A stretch of DNA of 27,443 nt from JANQRV01 sp964533785 (GTDB taxonomy: Bacteria > Bacteroidota > Bacteroidia > Chitinophagales > Saprospiraceae), in assembly GCA_964533785.1 (NCBI GenBank), contig CAZHNG010000043.1, forward strand, positions 1 through 27,443. Reading direction: 5' to 3'. Numbering within the stretch: the stretch's first letter is position 1; each line of letters opens with the position of its first letter. Positions 7,732 to 14,780 of this stretch are shown here, piece by piece. Below the pieces are notes generated by a model. The model saw only the letters and a list, made by a program, of their open reading frames with translations, had not been told where the DNA came from and did no database searches. The position numbers and the translations under genes are program-made.

Positions 7732-8682
7732 TTACTGTGGACAATCATACCGGTCACCATATTTTAAATACAAGTCATCGATGTAGAATTCATGCTGTTT
7801 GTCTACACCGTGAAAGACCAAATACCTGATATCATCATTTGTATAATAGTAAGTTTCCTTTTCTCCATTGCCCAATAATACTTCGATTCTCTTTTTTTGA
7901 GTATCGATCAGGTATTTTACGTACACCCATCGTTCTATTTTTACATTCACCCCGTTATGAGAAAACCCCTTCACGGTGTGAAATTTTTTGTCATATAATC
8001 CGATCAATGCGGTTTGCTGATAGGGTACGTACAGAAACAAATCGATTTCGTAATTATCATAATTCAGCAGGCCGAGATCAACAGCAGCTCCGTACCCTTT
8101 TTCAATTTTCAAAGTTTGGTTCCGGTGTAAGTTGTGTTTCCCGACCACAGGACTGTGAAAGTTCTTTAGCCTGGCCCACCTATTGTTATCGCTTATTGGA
8201 TAATCGTCAGCATATTGTTCGAAATTATAAAATAGATTGTAACAGCTTTCGTAATCATCGACGTAGATCGTCATCCCCTTTTGGTGCTTGTTGCCGCATT
8301 TATCGAGAATAACGCAGGTTATCCGGTACCGGCCGGGCTCCATGTTATTGAAGATGGCCGGAGGGTCACATTGAAAACCTTTGCCCCACCGGTAAGGCCA
8401 GTCCAATACTTTTCCGTATTTCCGGCCATTGATATACAGCTCGGCATACTCAACGTAGGCTTCGCCGTCGCGAAATTCTAAATCTACGAACAAATCGCTT
8501 CCTTCCGAGAAGTGATCTCCGTTGTGAATACCCGCAAAGTTAAATTCGATTTGACAATGCTGCTTCCGGTGGTGATCGTTGCACCTTAAGTCAAGACCCA
8601 AAGGCGGCCCATAGGAAAAAATGATATTGGTAAAGGCTAGAATGACTATTTCAAAAAACAGGGGCTTAGGCTTGTAATTCAT
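7732..8682 (-). CDS. exported protein, Ig-like plus lectin-like regions, unassigned
   Basis: 316 residues from the ATG at 8682. The open frame continues upstream to 8820, but that part overlaps the upstream small gene and gives no signal peptide. Residues 8-24 form a hydrophobic export signal or anchor (with one Glu). A Cys-containing N-terminal segment follows (LRCNDHHRKQHCQIEF), then an Ig-like beta domain at about 55-125 in which VEYAELYINGRKYGKVLDWPYRW and RYRITCVILDKCGNKHQKGMTIYV resemble bacterial Ig folds that present 'changes in a ligand or state'. The C-terminal 180 residues are aromatic- and Tyr/Asp-rich (NNRWARLKNF, YEIDLFLYVPYQQTALIGLYD, EFYIDDLYLKYGD) and look like a concanavalin/LamG-like jelly roll. 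Multiple Cys suggest disulfides. Function unknown; surface binding is an inference. 25 bp after the small membrane gene; likely one transcript. Confidence 0.7.
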   Translation of the reverse strand: MNYKPKPLFFEIVILAFTNIIFSYGPPLGLDLRCNDHHRKQHCQIEFNFAGIHNGDHFSEGSDLFVDLEFRDGEAYVEYAELYINGRKYGKVLDWPYRWGKGFQCDPPAIFNNMEPGRYRITCVILDKCGNKHQKGMTIYVDDYESCYNLFYNFEQYADDYPISDNNRWARLKNFHSPVVGKHNLHRNQTLKIEKGYGAAVDLGLLNYDNYEIDLFLYVPYQQTALIGLYDKKFHTVKGFSHNGVNVKIERWVYVKYLIDTQKKRIEVLLGNGEKETYYYTNDDIRYLVFHGVDKQHEFYIDDLYLKYGDRYDCPQ

Positions 8683-8707
8683 GCTAAGAGCGTTTTGGGT
8701 GATGAGA

Positions 8708-8938
8708 TTACGGAGCATTGAACTGTTCATGATCAGAGCCGGAAGCGGACAGGGAATCGTACTTGCTCCAATCCGGCTTGATTTCAATGACATTCGGAGT
8801 GGACAAATAAACACGGTCACTGATAGTCTTTACATGGATTTCGGAGAAATGGCCGGGCAGCTTAAACTCCTCTATTACGTATTGGTAGAATATTGCGATA
8901 GAGAAAATCACAGCAACCCCCAGGGTCACTTTTTTCAT
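8708..8938 (-). CDS. small single-pass membrane protein, unassigned
   Basis: 76 residues from the ATG at 8938. The earlier in-frame start at 9019 would run through a stable hairpin and adds no recognisable residues. MKKVTLGVAVIFSIAIFYQYVIEEF is a membrane anchor or uncleaved signal at the N-terminus. The remaining 50 residues (FSEIHVKTISDRVYLSTPNVIEIKPDWSKYDS) are predicted to be outside the cytoplasm. No homologous family recognised. Its stop lies 25 bp before the start of the Ig-like exported protein gene on the same strand, which suggests joint expression and perhaps a partner or assembly role. Coding status rests on the anchor, plausible composition and gene spacing. Confidence 0.55.
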   Translation of the reverse strand: MKKVTLGVAVIFSIAIFYQYVIEEFKLPGHFSEIHVKTISDRVYLSTPNVIEIKPDWSKYDSLSASGSDHEQFNAP

Positions 8939-8977
8939 GGGTACGGGTTTTAAAAGTAGTAACGAAATAACAGGGTC

Positions 8978-9026
8978 CCTTTTGTGGGCGGCTATTTTGC
9001 CGCCAAAAGAATCGCTCACAAAAAGG
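8978..9026 (-). promoter_or_regulatory. two-level stem-loop in leader of the exported-protein pair
   Basis: GGCGGC (8987-8992), six-base loop TATTTT, GCCGCC (8999-9004): a perfect GC hairpin. Directly outside it CCTTTTGTG (8978-8986) pairs with CACAAAAAGG (9017-9026), with one extra A and a 12-base bulge on one side. It lies between the rsgA stop (9106) and the small gene start (8938), both minus strand. It could be an attenuator/leader structure or a terminator of the rsgA transcript; no T-run follows on the minus strand. Confidence 0.5.
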
Positions 9027-9105
9027 TGGGTTTACTGTTTTATCATTACTTAGTGGAATAGAACCGGAAAAGGTACCCAGGAAAGTGACTTTTTTTGAGA
9101 GGAGA

Positions 9106-10053
9106 TCAGTACTTTTTGATCCGCTCCCAATAATTGATATCTTCTACTTCCAAAAGAATAGCCATGTAATTATCGTAACGCAAGGGGCTGATCGTACCAT
9201 CCACCAAGCCTTCTTTCACGGCACAACCAGGCTCATCCCGGTGCAAACAATTTCCGCCAAACCGGCAATTTTCGGAGCGTTTAAAGAACTCCCGGAAATT
9301 GTGTGCCACATCCATCGGTTCGAAATGATTAAAAGAAAGGGTTTTAATTCCCGGAGTGTCGATCAACGCCGTATTTTCATCAATAAAATGCATTTCCGCA
9401 AAAGTGGTAGTATGTTGTCCTTTGCCAGAATAGTCAGATAATTCCTGGGTTCGCAGCTCGATGGAAGGATCTAGTGCATTCACCAAGGTTGATTTACCAA
9501 CGCCGGACTGTCCAGCGATCAGGGAAATTTTTCCTGTTAACAATTCTCGCAAAGGTTCAATACCTTCGCCTGTAACAGACGATACCAGGTGAACGCCGTA
9601 GCCTATTTCTTCGTAGACCTCCTTTAAATAGTAATATTCGTTGAAATCCTCTTCTTTATATAGATCTACCTTATTAAAGATGATGTGAGTAGGAATCTCG
9701 TAAGGTTCAGTCATCAGCAGAAAACGATCAATGAACCCGACTTTTATTTTAGGTTGAGTAATGGTTGTGATCACAAAAGCCTGATCTATGTTGCTCGCTA
9801 AAAGGTGTAAATCCCTTTTCCGCCGTGGCGATTGTCTTACCACATAATTCTTGCGCGGCAGTATTTCTTTGATCAGGCCTTTTTCATCCTCTTCCATTTC
9901 AATGAAGACCTCATCCCCTACCGCTACCGGATTGGTTAATTTCAGTCCGTGCAAACGAAATTTGCCGATAATCCGGCAATCTACCAATTCCCCATTTTCC
10001 AGTTTTACCTGGTACCAACTGCCCGTTGACCTTATAACTATTCCTTTTTTCAA
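9106..10053 (-). CDS. rsgA: ribosome small-subunit-dependent GTPase RsgA
   Basis: 315 residues with the circularly permuted GTPase order that defines RsgA (YloQ/YjeQ). An N-terminal OB-fold (about 1-70) is followed by G4 NKVD at 127-130, then G5 (LVSSVTGEG), G1/P-loop GQSGVGKST at 181-189, G2 HTTTF at 214-218 and G3 DTPG at 232-235. The C-terminal zinc knuckle is complete (Cys263, Cys269, His271, Cys277). RsgA checks late 30S maturation and releases assembly factors in a GTP-dependent way. Starts directly after GGGP synthase (stop at 10068, 14 bp), so both genes are probably transcribed from the promoter at about 10877. No odd features. Confidence 0.96.
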   Translation of the reverse strand: MKKGIVIRSTGSWYQVKLENGELVDCRIIGKFRLHGLKLTNPVAVGDEVFIEMEEDEKGLIKEILPRKNYVVRQSPRRKRDLHLLASNIDQAFVITTITQPKIKVGFIDRFLLMTEPYEIPTHIIFNKVDLYKEEDFNEYYYLKEVYEEIGYGVHLVSSVTGEGIEPLRELLTGKISLIAGQSGVGKSTLVNALDPSIELRTQELSDYSGKGQHTTTFAEMHFIDENTALIDTPGIKTLSFNHFEPMDVAHNFREFFKRSENCRFGGNCLHRDEPGCAVKEGLVDGTISPLRYDNYMAILLEVEDINYWERIKKY

Positions 10054-10067
10054 TTCGCTGATTTTAT

Positions 10068-10850
10068 CTATCTAACTGTATTTACCATTCCAGAAGTTCC
10101 ATACGCATGAATAACGCTTGCAATTTCTGACAATAAAGTGGTGTCTTTTTCGATGGCATTCCCGACGACGATGACATCGGCTCCTGCCGCTACCGTTTCC
10201 ACCGCTTGTTCGGGCGTACGGATCCCTCCGCCTACGATCAAGGGGATATTAATGTTTTTGCTGACTTGGTGAACCATTCTTTTCGGAACCGGATTCAGCG
10301 CTCCACTGCCGGCATCCAGGTAGATCAGTTTGAGCCCCAACATCTCGCCCGCAAGCGCCGTACATACGGCAATATCCGGCTTATCCGCAGGAATAGGGCT
10401 CGTATTGCTCATGTAGGTTACCGATGTAGGAGCTCCGCCGTCAATCAACATATAACCGGTTGACAGGATCTCCATCGCACTTTTCTTGAGTAATGGGGCC
10501 GCAATTACGTGTTGTCCGATCAGCAGATCAGGATTTCTACCCGAAATAAGGGATAAAAACAATATACCATCCGCTTCAAAACTTAGCTGTACAGAATTAC
10601 CAGGAAATAATAGAGTGGGAATTTTACAATTGGCCTTTATGGTTTGAATACAATCATCAATCGTGTTGTTTACCATCAAACTGCCGCCAATCAAAAAATA
10701 GTCGACCCCTGCATTGTCTGCTAAATTGATTAAGCGACCTATGTTCTTGGAGTGGATTTTATCGGGGTCGATCAAAACGGCAAACTGCTTTCGCCTTTCT
10801 GCTTTCCTGTTTTTGAACGAGTTGTAAATCTGGTCAGTTGCCATTTCCAT
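10068..10850 (-). CDS. geranylgeranylglyceryl phosphate synthase (GGGPS/PcrB family)
   Basis: 260 residues from the ATG at 10850 (ATG at 10844 is an alternative). The open frame runs further up to 10946, but the near-consensus promoter at 10877-10884 lies inside it and the upstream part is unrelated to the family. The protein is a (beta/alpha)8 barrel: QFAVLIDPDK (about 22-31) is strand 1, FLIGGSL follows, and YLDAGSGALNPVP and the phosphate-binding loops GGGIRTPEQA and DVIVVGNAIEKD near the C-terminus are diagnostic. GGGPS couples geranylgeranyl diphosphate to sn-glycerol-1-phosphate, the first ether-lipid step in archaea; Bacteroidota carry group-II-like members. The length and the loops suggest an active enzyme. 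Upstream of rsgA in a probable operon. Confidence 0.9.
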   Translation of the reverse strand: MEMATDQIYNSFKNRKAERRKQFAVLIDPDKIHSKNIGRLINLADNAGVDYFLIGGSLMVNNTIDDCIQTIKANCKIPTLLFPGNSVQLSFEADGILFLSLISGRNPDLLIGQHVIAAPLLKKSAMEILSTGYMLIDGGAPTSVTYMSNTSPIPADKPDIAVCTALAGEMLGLKLIYLDAGSGALNPVPKRMVHQVSKNINIPLIVGGGIRTPEQAVETVAAGADVIVVGNAIEKDTTLLSEIASVIHAYGTSGMVNTVR

Positions 10851-10876
10851 CTTTGCTTGAGAATTATAATTATGAA

Positions 10877-10909
10877 CAAAGATAGACTGATCAACGACAA
10901 TTCCTGAAA
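10877..10909 (-). promoter_or_regulatory. Bacteroidota-type promoter for GGGPS-rsgA
   Basis: On the minus strand TATCTTTG (10884-10877) is an exact match to the TAnnTTTG -7 box of Bacteroidota sigma factor. TTTC (10909-10906) lies 21 bases upstream, near the expected -33 TTTG. The start of transcription would fall about 20 bases before the ATG at 10850, supporting that start codon. An AATTATAATT palindrome (10862-10871) lies in the leader. Confidence 0.5.
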
Positions 10910-10982
10910 CTGTGAGAGAATTCTTTATTAAGAAACAAAGGATCAACGATATGAATTAAGGCATCGTGCTTGGTCAAATTCG

Positions 10983-11306
10983 TTAAGAATGCCCTAAATC
11001 AACGCAAGAATAGCTCATTACCTGACCCACAGGTTGAACGGGTTCGGCTTTTTGAGGAGTATGGTGTTTTGCTTCCAGTTTTTTGATGATTTCGTTGTAC
11101 TGATCAGTCAACCATTTTTTTTCTTCCTCAGTCAAGGTGTCGAAGTCCAGCGTTTTTACGTATTTGTTATAATCTTTCAAAGACGTGAGGGTTGGCTTTT
11201 CCTCATCAGTAGGGTTATTCATTTCTTCAGTTTGGGCTTGTAGTACGTTTGCGTATAAGCTGCAAACGATTAAACTAAGGGTTAAGATTGATTTTAAGGT
11301 TTTCAT
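10983..11306 (-). CDS. small secreted protein, unassigned
   Basis: 107 residues from the ATG at 11306 (the longer frame up to 11381 adds a non-signal sequence). MKTLKSILTLSLIVCSLYANVLQAQ is a clear signal peptide cut near residue 24. The mature 80 residues are charged and helical: a segment LKDYNKYVKTLDFDTLTEEEKKWLTDQYNEIIKKLEAKH that looks like a helical hairpin, then a Pro/Gln-rich tail ending VMSYSCVDLGHS with a single Cys. No family recognised. A weak promoter match (GATATTTG on the minus strand, 11351-11344, with one mismatch to TAnnTTTG) lies about 40 bases upstream. Not obviously coupled to the GGGPS gene, since a promoter lies between them. Confidence 0.6.
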   Translation of the reverse strand: MKTLKSILTLSLIVCSLYANVLQAQTEEMNNPTDEEKPTLTSLKDYNKYVKTLDFDTLTEEEKKWLTDQYNEIIKKLEAKHHTPQKAEPVQPVGQVMSYSCVDLGHS

Positions 11307-11479
11307 GATCTGAATAGGTATAATTGCGTTTTTGATTACACTACAAATATCCTGATCATTTGGGCTCAAAGCAAGTTTCAAATGGGTATGGTCGATCGAA
11401 TGGGTAAAAAGTCACATTCTTCCGGACAAAGACTAGACGAACGGATGGATTTCATCGATGGGTTAGCAAGTCCGAATTC

Positions 11480-11512
11480 CTAGGTGTCACCTAGGTGTCA
11501 CCTAGGTGTCAC
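11480..11512. repeat. three exact 11-bp tandem repeats (CTAGGTGTCAC)
   Basis: CTAGGTGTCAC occurs three times without a gap (11480-11490, 11491-11501, 11502-11512), followed by CTCC. Each junction forms CCTAGG, and each unit contains the palindrome-like AGGTG-T-CACCT, so the block is nearly self-complementary. It lies 14-46 bp after the DUF4139 stop and about 170 bp before the small secreted gene start. Confidence 0.75.
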
Positions 11513-11525
11513 CTCCTATTTCCCG

Positions 11526-13406
11526 TCACTCCAGTACCACCCGCCTTTTCCCCGGGTGTTTAACCTGGTACTTGAAATTTAATTCTATAGCCTGGCTGGG
11601 GGCCAGTGCCAATTTCCAGCTCAAAAAGCCCCTTTCTTCGTCGTATTCAGCTCCGCCCTCTTCTAATAACTTCACATCAATTTCATTGATAATGGATACG
11701 GGAATTTGGTCCTGAATGGTCAAACTGATCGGATGCGATTTTTTATTCCGCACTTCTATGGTCCAGGCTATGGTTTCTACTTTTTTATTCCCAACAAAGT
11801 TTTTTGCAGAAAACTGCTCTTGCTTATTGCGGAGGATCACAACATTTTCATCCCGTCCTAAAGAAATGGATAGGGTGTCGCTGATATTTTCTACATCAAT
11901 GAATGATTTTCCGACAAACGTATTTTCAAAGAACAAACTCGCTTCCCCGCTCAATAAGTGGTATTGCTCCCAATCGCTAAGTAAGGCTTCCAAAAAAGCA
12001 TCATTTTCCAGTTTAGGAACAGCAACGTATTGGTATTCCGCAGGAATTTGGTACTGACCGATATTTACAGTGTAGTTTTTATTATCAGCCGGGATTGAAA
12101 AAGGAGTAGCAAGTGCAAATTCATGAGTGGTGGTGTTGCTGTTTTGACTAATATTAACGGGCTCCGGACGACTGGGACTTTGTCTTCTTTTCTCCTTTTC
12201 GATGATCACTCCTGAAGCTTTACCAGCTAAACCAGTGACTACTACTTCATCTAGCATCATCCCTTCATTTAAGACTACATTAATTTGATTCGAATTATTT
12301 ATTGACACTTCCTTTGCTTCATAACCTGTATAACTTATTGTTAAGGTAGTGGTTCCCTCCGGCACAGGGATGCTATATCGGCCATCAAAATCTGTGATCG
12401 TTCCCGTTGAAGTTCCTTTCACCAATACCGAAGCTCCGATCAATGGTTCCCCATTTTCATCCGTTATGATCCCGGTAATTGTTCCTGGTTCAGAAGTAGT
12501 TTCTTTTATATTTCTATATACTATTGCTGGTTTAGAATAATAACCTAGTCTCCAAACTGCCAGTTGGGGTTGTTGTCCCGTAAGGGTCGGCTCTCCCGTC
12601 GATAAAGTCAACTGTACATTCTTCCAATCCTCCTCGGTATTCTGGGTTATGATCGCTTTATAGACTAATTCTGTTGGACCGGCCACATCCTCAACTTTTA
12701 CATCGTAACTCGGTTCCCAAGCCGCCTCTTGAACAAAATAGCCCAACTCGAATTTTGCTGTTCCGTTATTATCTGCCTCTATCTTCACCAATATCTCCGA
12801 AGTAGCAATTGATTTTTCGTCGGCGTTCATCTCAATGACCTGCTGATGGACCTGCTGTATTCTTTCATTCAGCATCCTGTTTTCTCTTCCGACCAAAAGG
12901 AGTTTTTTGCTGATCTCCGTTAATCTTGACTGGTAAAATTCTGCCGTCGCTTTTAAATCGTCAATACGCACACCTGTTTGGGTTCCTCCAATGGATTGAT
13001 TGGCCAGAATCATCTTTTCTTCTTGCTTTAATACAGTTTGTTCCGCTTTATTTAATTCTACTTCAAGGATCAAAGAGTCTTTTAAAGATTCCAACTCTTC
13101 GATCTTTTGGATCACTTTCGGAGGTTCAAAATAATTGAGCTGATGGGTAATAGAAAGCACAGTAAAGTCACCCTCCGTCTTTAGCTGGATGGATTCGGGA
13201 TCAATTTTAGAAGAAATCCCGACAAACTTAAAAGTACTGGTTCCTTGACCATAAGCTGCTTCCACTTCCCTGGTAACCTGTGCTCCCACCTGAAAAACGG
13301 TTACCGCAGTGATAGTCGATTCTACTTCAGTTTCTAAGTTTTGACAAAGCAAATTTTGCGAGAGGTGAAGACAAAAAAATAATGGTAAAAAATATTGTAT
13401 TTTCAT
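11526..13406 (-). CDS. DUF4140/DUF4139 protein with inserted carboxypeptidase-regulatory-like domain
   Basis: 626 residues from the ATG at 13406, giving a signal peptide (MKIQYFLPLFFCLHLSQNLLCQ). The open frame extends to 13544 but that part overlaps the divergent glycosyltransferase gene. Domain order: DUF4140-like strand-rich N-terminus (about 27-95, TITAVTVFQVGAQVTREVEA); a long coiled coil (about 98-205, IEELESLKD...LTEISKKLLLVGRENR); the DUF4139 beta-domain starting near 215 (GYFVQEAAWEPSYDV); an inserted CarboxypepD_reg-like domain about 308-384 (TGIITDENGEPLIGASVLVKG) directly followed by DEVVVTG at 386-392, which looks like a TonB-receptor N-terminus; then the remainder of DUF4139 to KRRVVLE. 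Known relatives are called mucoidy-inhibitor-like; function is unknown. Exported. Divergent from the glycosyltransferase. Confidence 0.85.
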   Translation of the reverse strand: MKIQYFLPLFFCLHLSQNLLCQNLETEVESTITAVTVFQVGAQVTREVEAAYGQGTSTFKFVGISSKIDPESIQLKTEGDFTVLSITHQLNYFEPPKVIQKIEELESLKDSLILEVELNKAEQTVLKQEEKMILANQSIGGTQTGVRIDDLKATAEFYQSRLTEISKKLLLVGRENRMLNERIQQVHQQVIEMNADEKSIATSEILVKIEADNNGTAKFELGYFVQEAAWEPSYDVKVEDVAGPTELVYKAIITQNTEEDWKNVQLTLSTGEPTLTGQQPQLAVWRLGYYSKPAIVYRNIKETTSEPGTITGIITDENGEPLIGASVLVKGTSTGTITDFDGRYSIPVPEGTTTLTISYTGYEAKEVSINNSNQINVVLNEGMMLDEVVVTGLAGKASGVIIEKEKRRQSPSRPEPVNISQNSNTTTHEFALATPFSIPADNKNYTVNIGQYQIPAEYQYVAVPKLENDAFLEALLSDWEQYHLLSGEASLFFENTFVGKSFIDVENISDTLSISLGRDENVVILRNKQEQFSAKNFVGNKKVETIAWTIEVRNKKSHPISLTIQDQIPVSIINEIDVKLLEEGGAEYDEERGFLSWKLALAPSQAIELNFKYQVKHPGKRRVVLE

Positions 13407-13413
13407 ATTTCTA

Positions 13414-14475
13414 GTGGTTTTTCGAATAGCAAAGTATTTTCTCCTAGTAAACTCACAGCAATTGAAGTCATCACAACCACCTATTAGTATTCTCATGCCG
13501 GTGTACAATGCCGCTCCGTTTTTGCCGTCCTGTCTGGAGTCCATTATAAGTCAAACGTTTCAGGCATGGGAACTGCTTGCTGTAGATGACTTTTCAACCG
13601 ACGAAAGTTTAGCTATTCTACGACGCTTTGCTAGAAAAGACAACCGGATCAACGTTTTCCAGAATCAGGAAAAGGGGATAATCCACGCATTGCGGACGGC
13701 CTTAGCTCACAGCAGCGGGCGCTTTATTACCCGAATGGATGCCGACGATATCATGCACCCCGACAAATTGAAGGCTTTACAGGATTTGTTATTAAAAAAT
13801 GGCACGGGCTCCGTAGCCATTGGATTGGTTCAGTATTTTTCGGAACAAGCGCTGGGAAACGGTTACCGGCGATACGAAGGATGGTTGAATACCCTTACCT
13901 TAAAAGGCCACAATTACCAGGACATCTACCGGGAATGCGTGATCCCTTCTCCTTCCTGGATGGTCTATCGAACCGACTTTTACAAGTGCGGAGCTTTTGA
14001 CTCCAGTGTTTATCCCGAAGATTACGATCTATGCTTTCGCTTTTACAAAAATGATATGCAAGTTGTGCATTGCCCGGAAGTCCTTCATTTATGGCGTGAC
14101 CATAGCTCAAGAGCATCCCGAAATGACCCTCATTACTCAGATGTCAGTTATTTTGACCTTAAGGTTCCCTATTTCCTGGAGTTGGACTACAAACCTGAGC
14201 GATCGCTAATGCTTTGGGGGGCAGGTAGAAAAGGTAAGGCTATTGCCAAAAGGCTTCTAAAAAGGAAGATCCCTTTTAAATGGGTTTGCAACAATCCCAA
14301 AAAGTGGCATACAACAATTTATGATCATCCACTTTTCCCCAGTGAACTCATTTGGCAAACACCTGCTAAACAAATTATTATAGCTGTTTCCAACCCAGAA
14401 GAACAAAAAATAATAAGGAAACAATGTGCGGAAAATGACTGCAAAATTGGTCAGGATTATTACTTTTTTTGCTGA
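13414..14475 (+). CDS. GT2 family glycosyltransferase with C-terminal Rossmann-like domain
   Basis: 353 residues from a GTG at 13414, only 7 bp from the divergent DUF4139 ATG. A TTG at 13462 (MKSSQPPISILMPVYN) would leave a 55-bp promoter space and is a good alternative; the ATG at 13495 would cut strand 1. The GT-A domain shows ISILMPVYNAAP, a DDFSTD (58-63) nucleotide-binding turn, the metal-binding DxD as MDADD (108-112), and EDYDLCFR near residue 205. From about residue 260 a separate domain begins: RSLMLWGAGRKGKAIAKRL is a GxGxxGK nucleotide-binding turn of Rossmann type, followed by IIIAVSNPEEQK. It resembles the nucleotide-binding parts that accompany some sugar-modifying enzymes. Donor and acceptor unknown. 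Cytoplasmic. Confidence 0.85.
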   Translation: MVFRIAKYFLLVNSQQLKSSQPPISILMPVYNAAPFLPSCLESIISQTFQAWELLAVDDFSTDESLAILRRFARKDNRINVFQNQEKGIIHALRTALAHSSGRFITRMDADDIMHPDKLKALQDLLLKNGTGSVAIGLVQYFSEQALGNGYRRYEGWLNTLTLKGHNYQDIYRECVIPSPSWMVYRTDFYKCGAFDSSVYPEDYDLCFRFYKNDMQVVHCPEVLHLWRDHSSRASRNDPHYSDVSYFDLKVPYFLELDYKPERSLMLWGAGRKGKAIAKRLLKRKIPFKWVCNNPKKWHTTIYDHPLFPSELIWQTPAKQIIIAVSNPEEQKIIRKQCAENDCKIGQDYYFFC

Positions 14476-14780
14476 AGTTATATTTTTTCAAAATCCTCCC
14501 CTCCTTATTGAGGCCTATTTTAAGCCCTTAAAAAAACCGCTTGTCGTGTATCCTTTCTGATAATGCCTGCGTAATACATAAAAGTTTTGTGAGATATGAA
14601 AGGGAACAAGATCATCAAACCGAAAAATCAAAATAAAAAGTACTACCACTCCCCATTGCTACCATTTCTTATCAGTATCCTACCGTTACATTAATGTAAG
14701 GAGACAGATGCTTGAATAGTTGAGGTGGTTGTACTATATTGAAAAACGTTAAGTCCAGAATTTTTTAAACCAAGGGTCCT
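14476..14780. other. 305-bp intergenic region before the TPR gene
   Basis: No gene or RNA was recognised on either strand. It is AT-rich, with a T-run after the glycosyltransferase stop. The 14-bp palindrome at 14686-14699 is the main structured element. No convincing TAnnTTTG box was seen. Confidence 0.5.
14686..14699. promoter_or_regulatory. perfect 14-bp palindrome, possible operator
   Basis: TTACATTAATGTAA is its own reverse complement. It lies 82 bp upstream of the TPR gene start. A length and symmetry of this type fit a dimeric DNA-binding regulator; no regulator gene is adjacent, so binding is an inference. Confidence 0.4.

Noticed and set aside
7839..8312. 157-residue plus-strand frame across the exported protein gene
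   Set aside because: Arg/Ser-rich shadow composition; the minus strand has a signal segment and beta-domain pattern.
11480..11512. Possible CRISPR
   Set aside because: Units are contiguous 11-mers without spacers.
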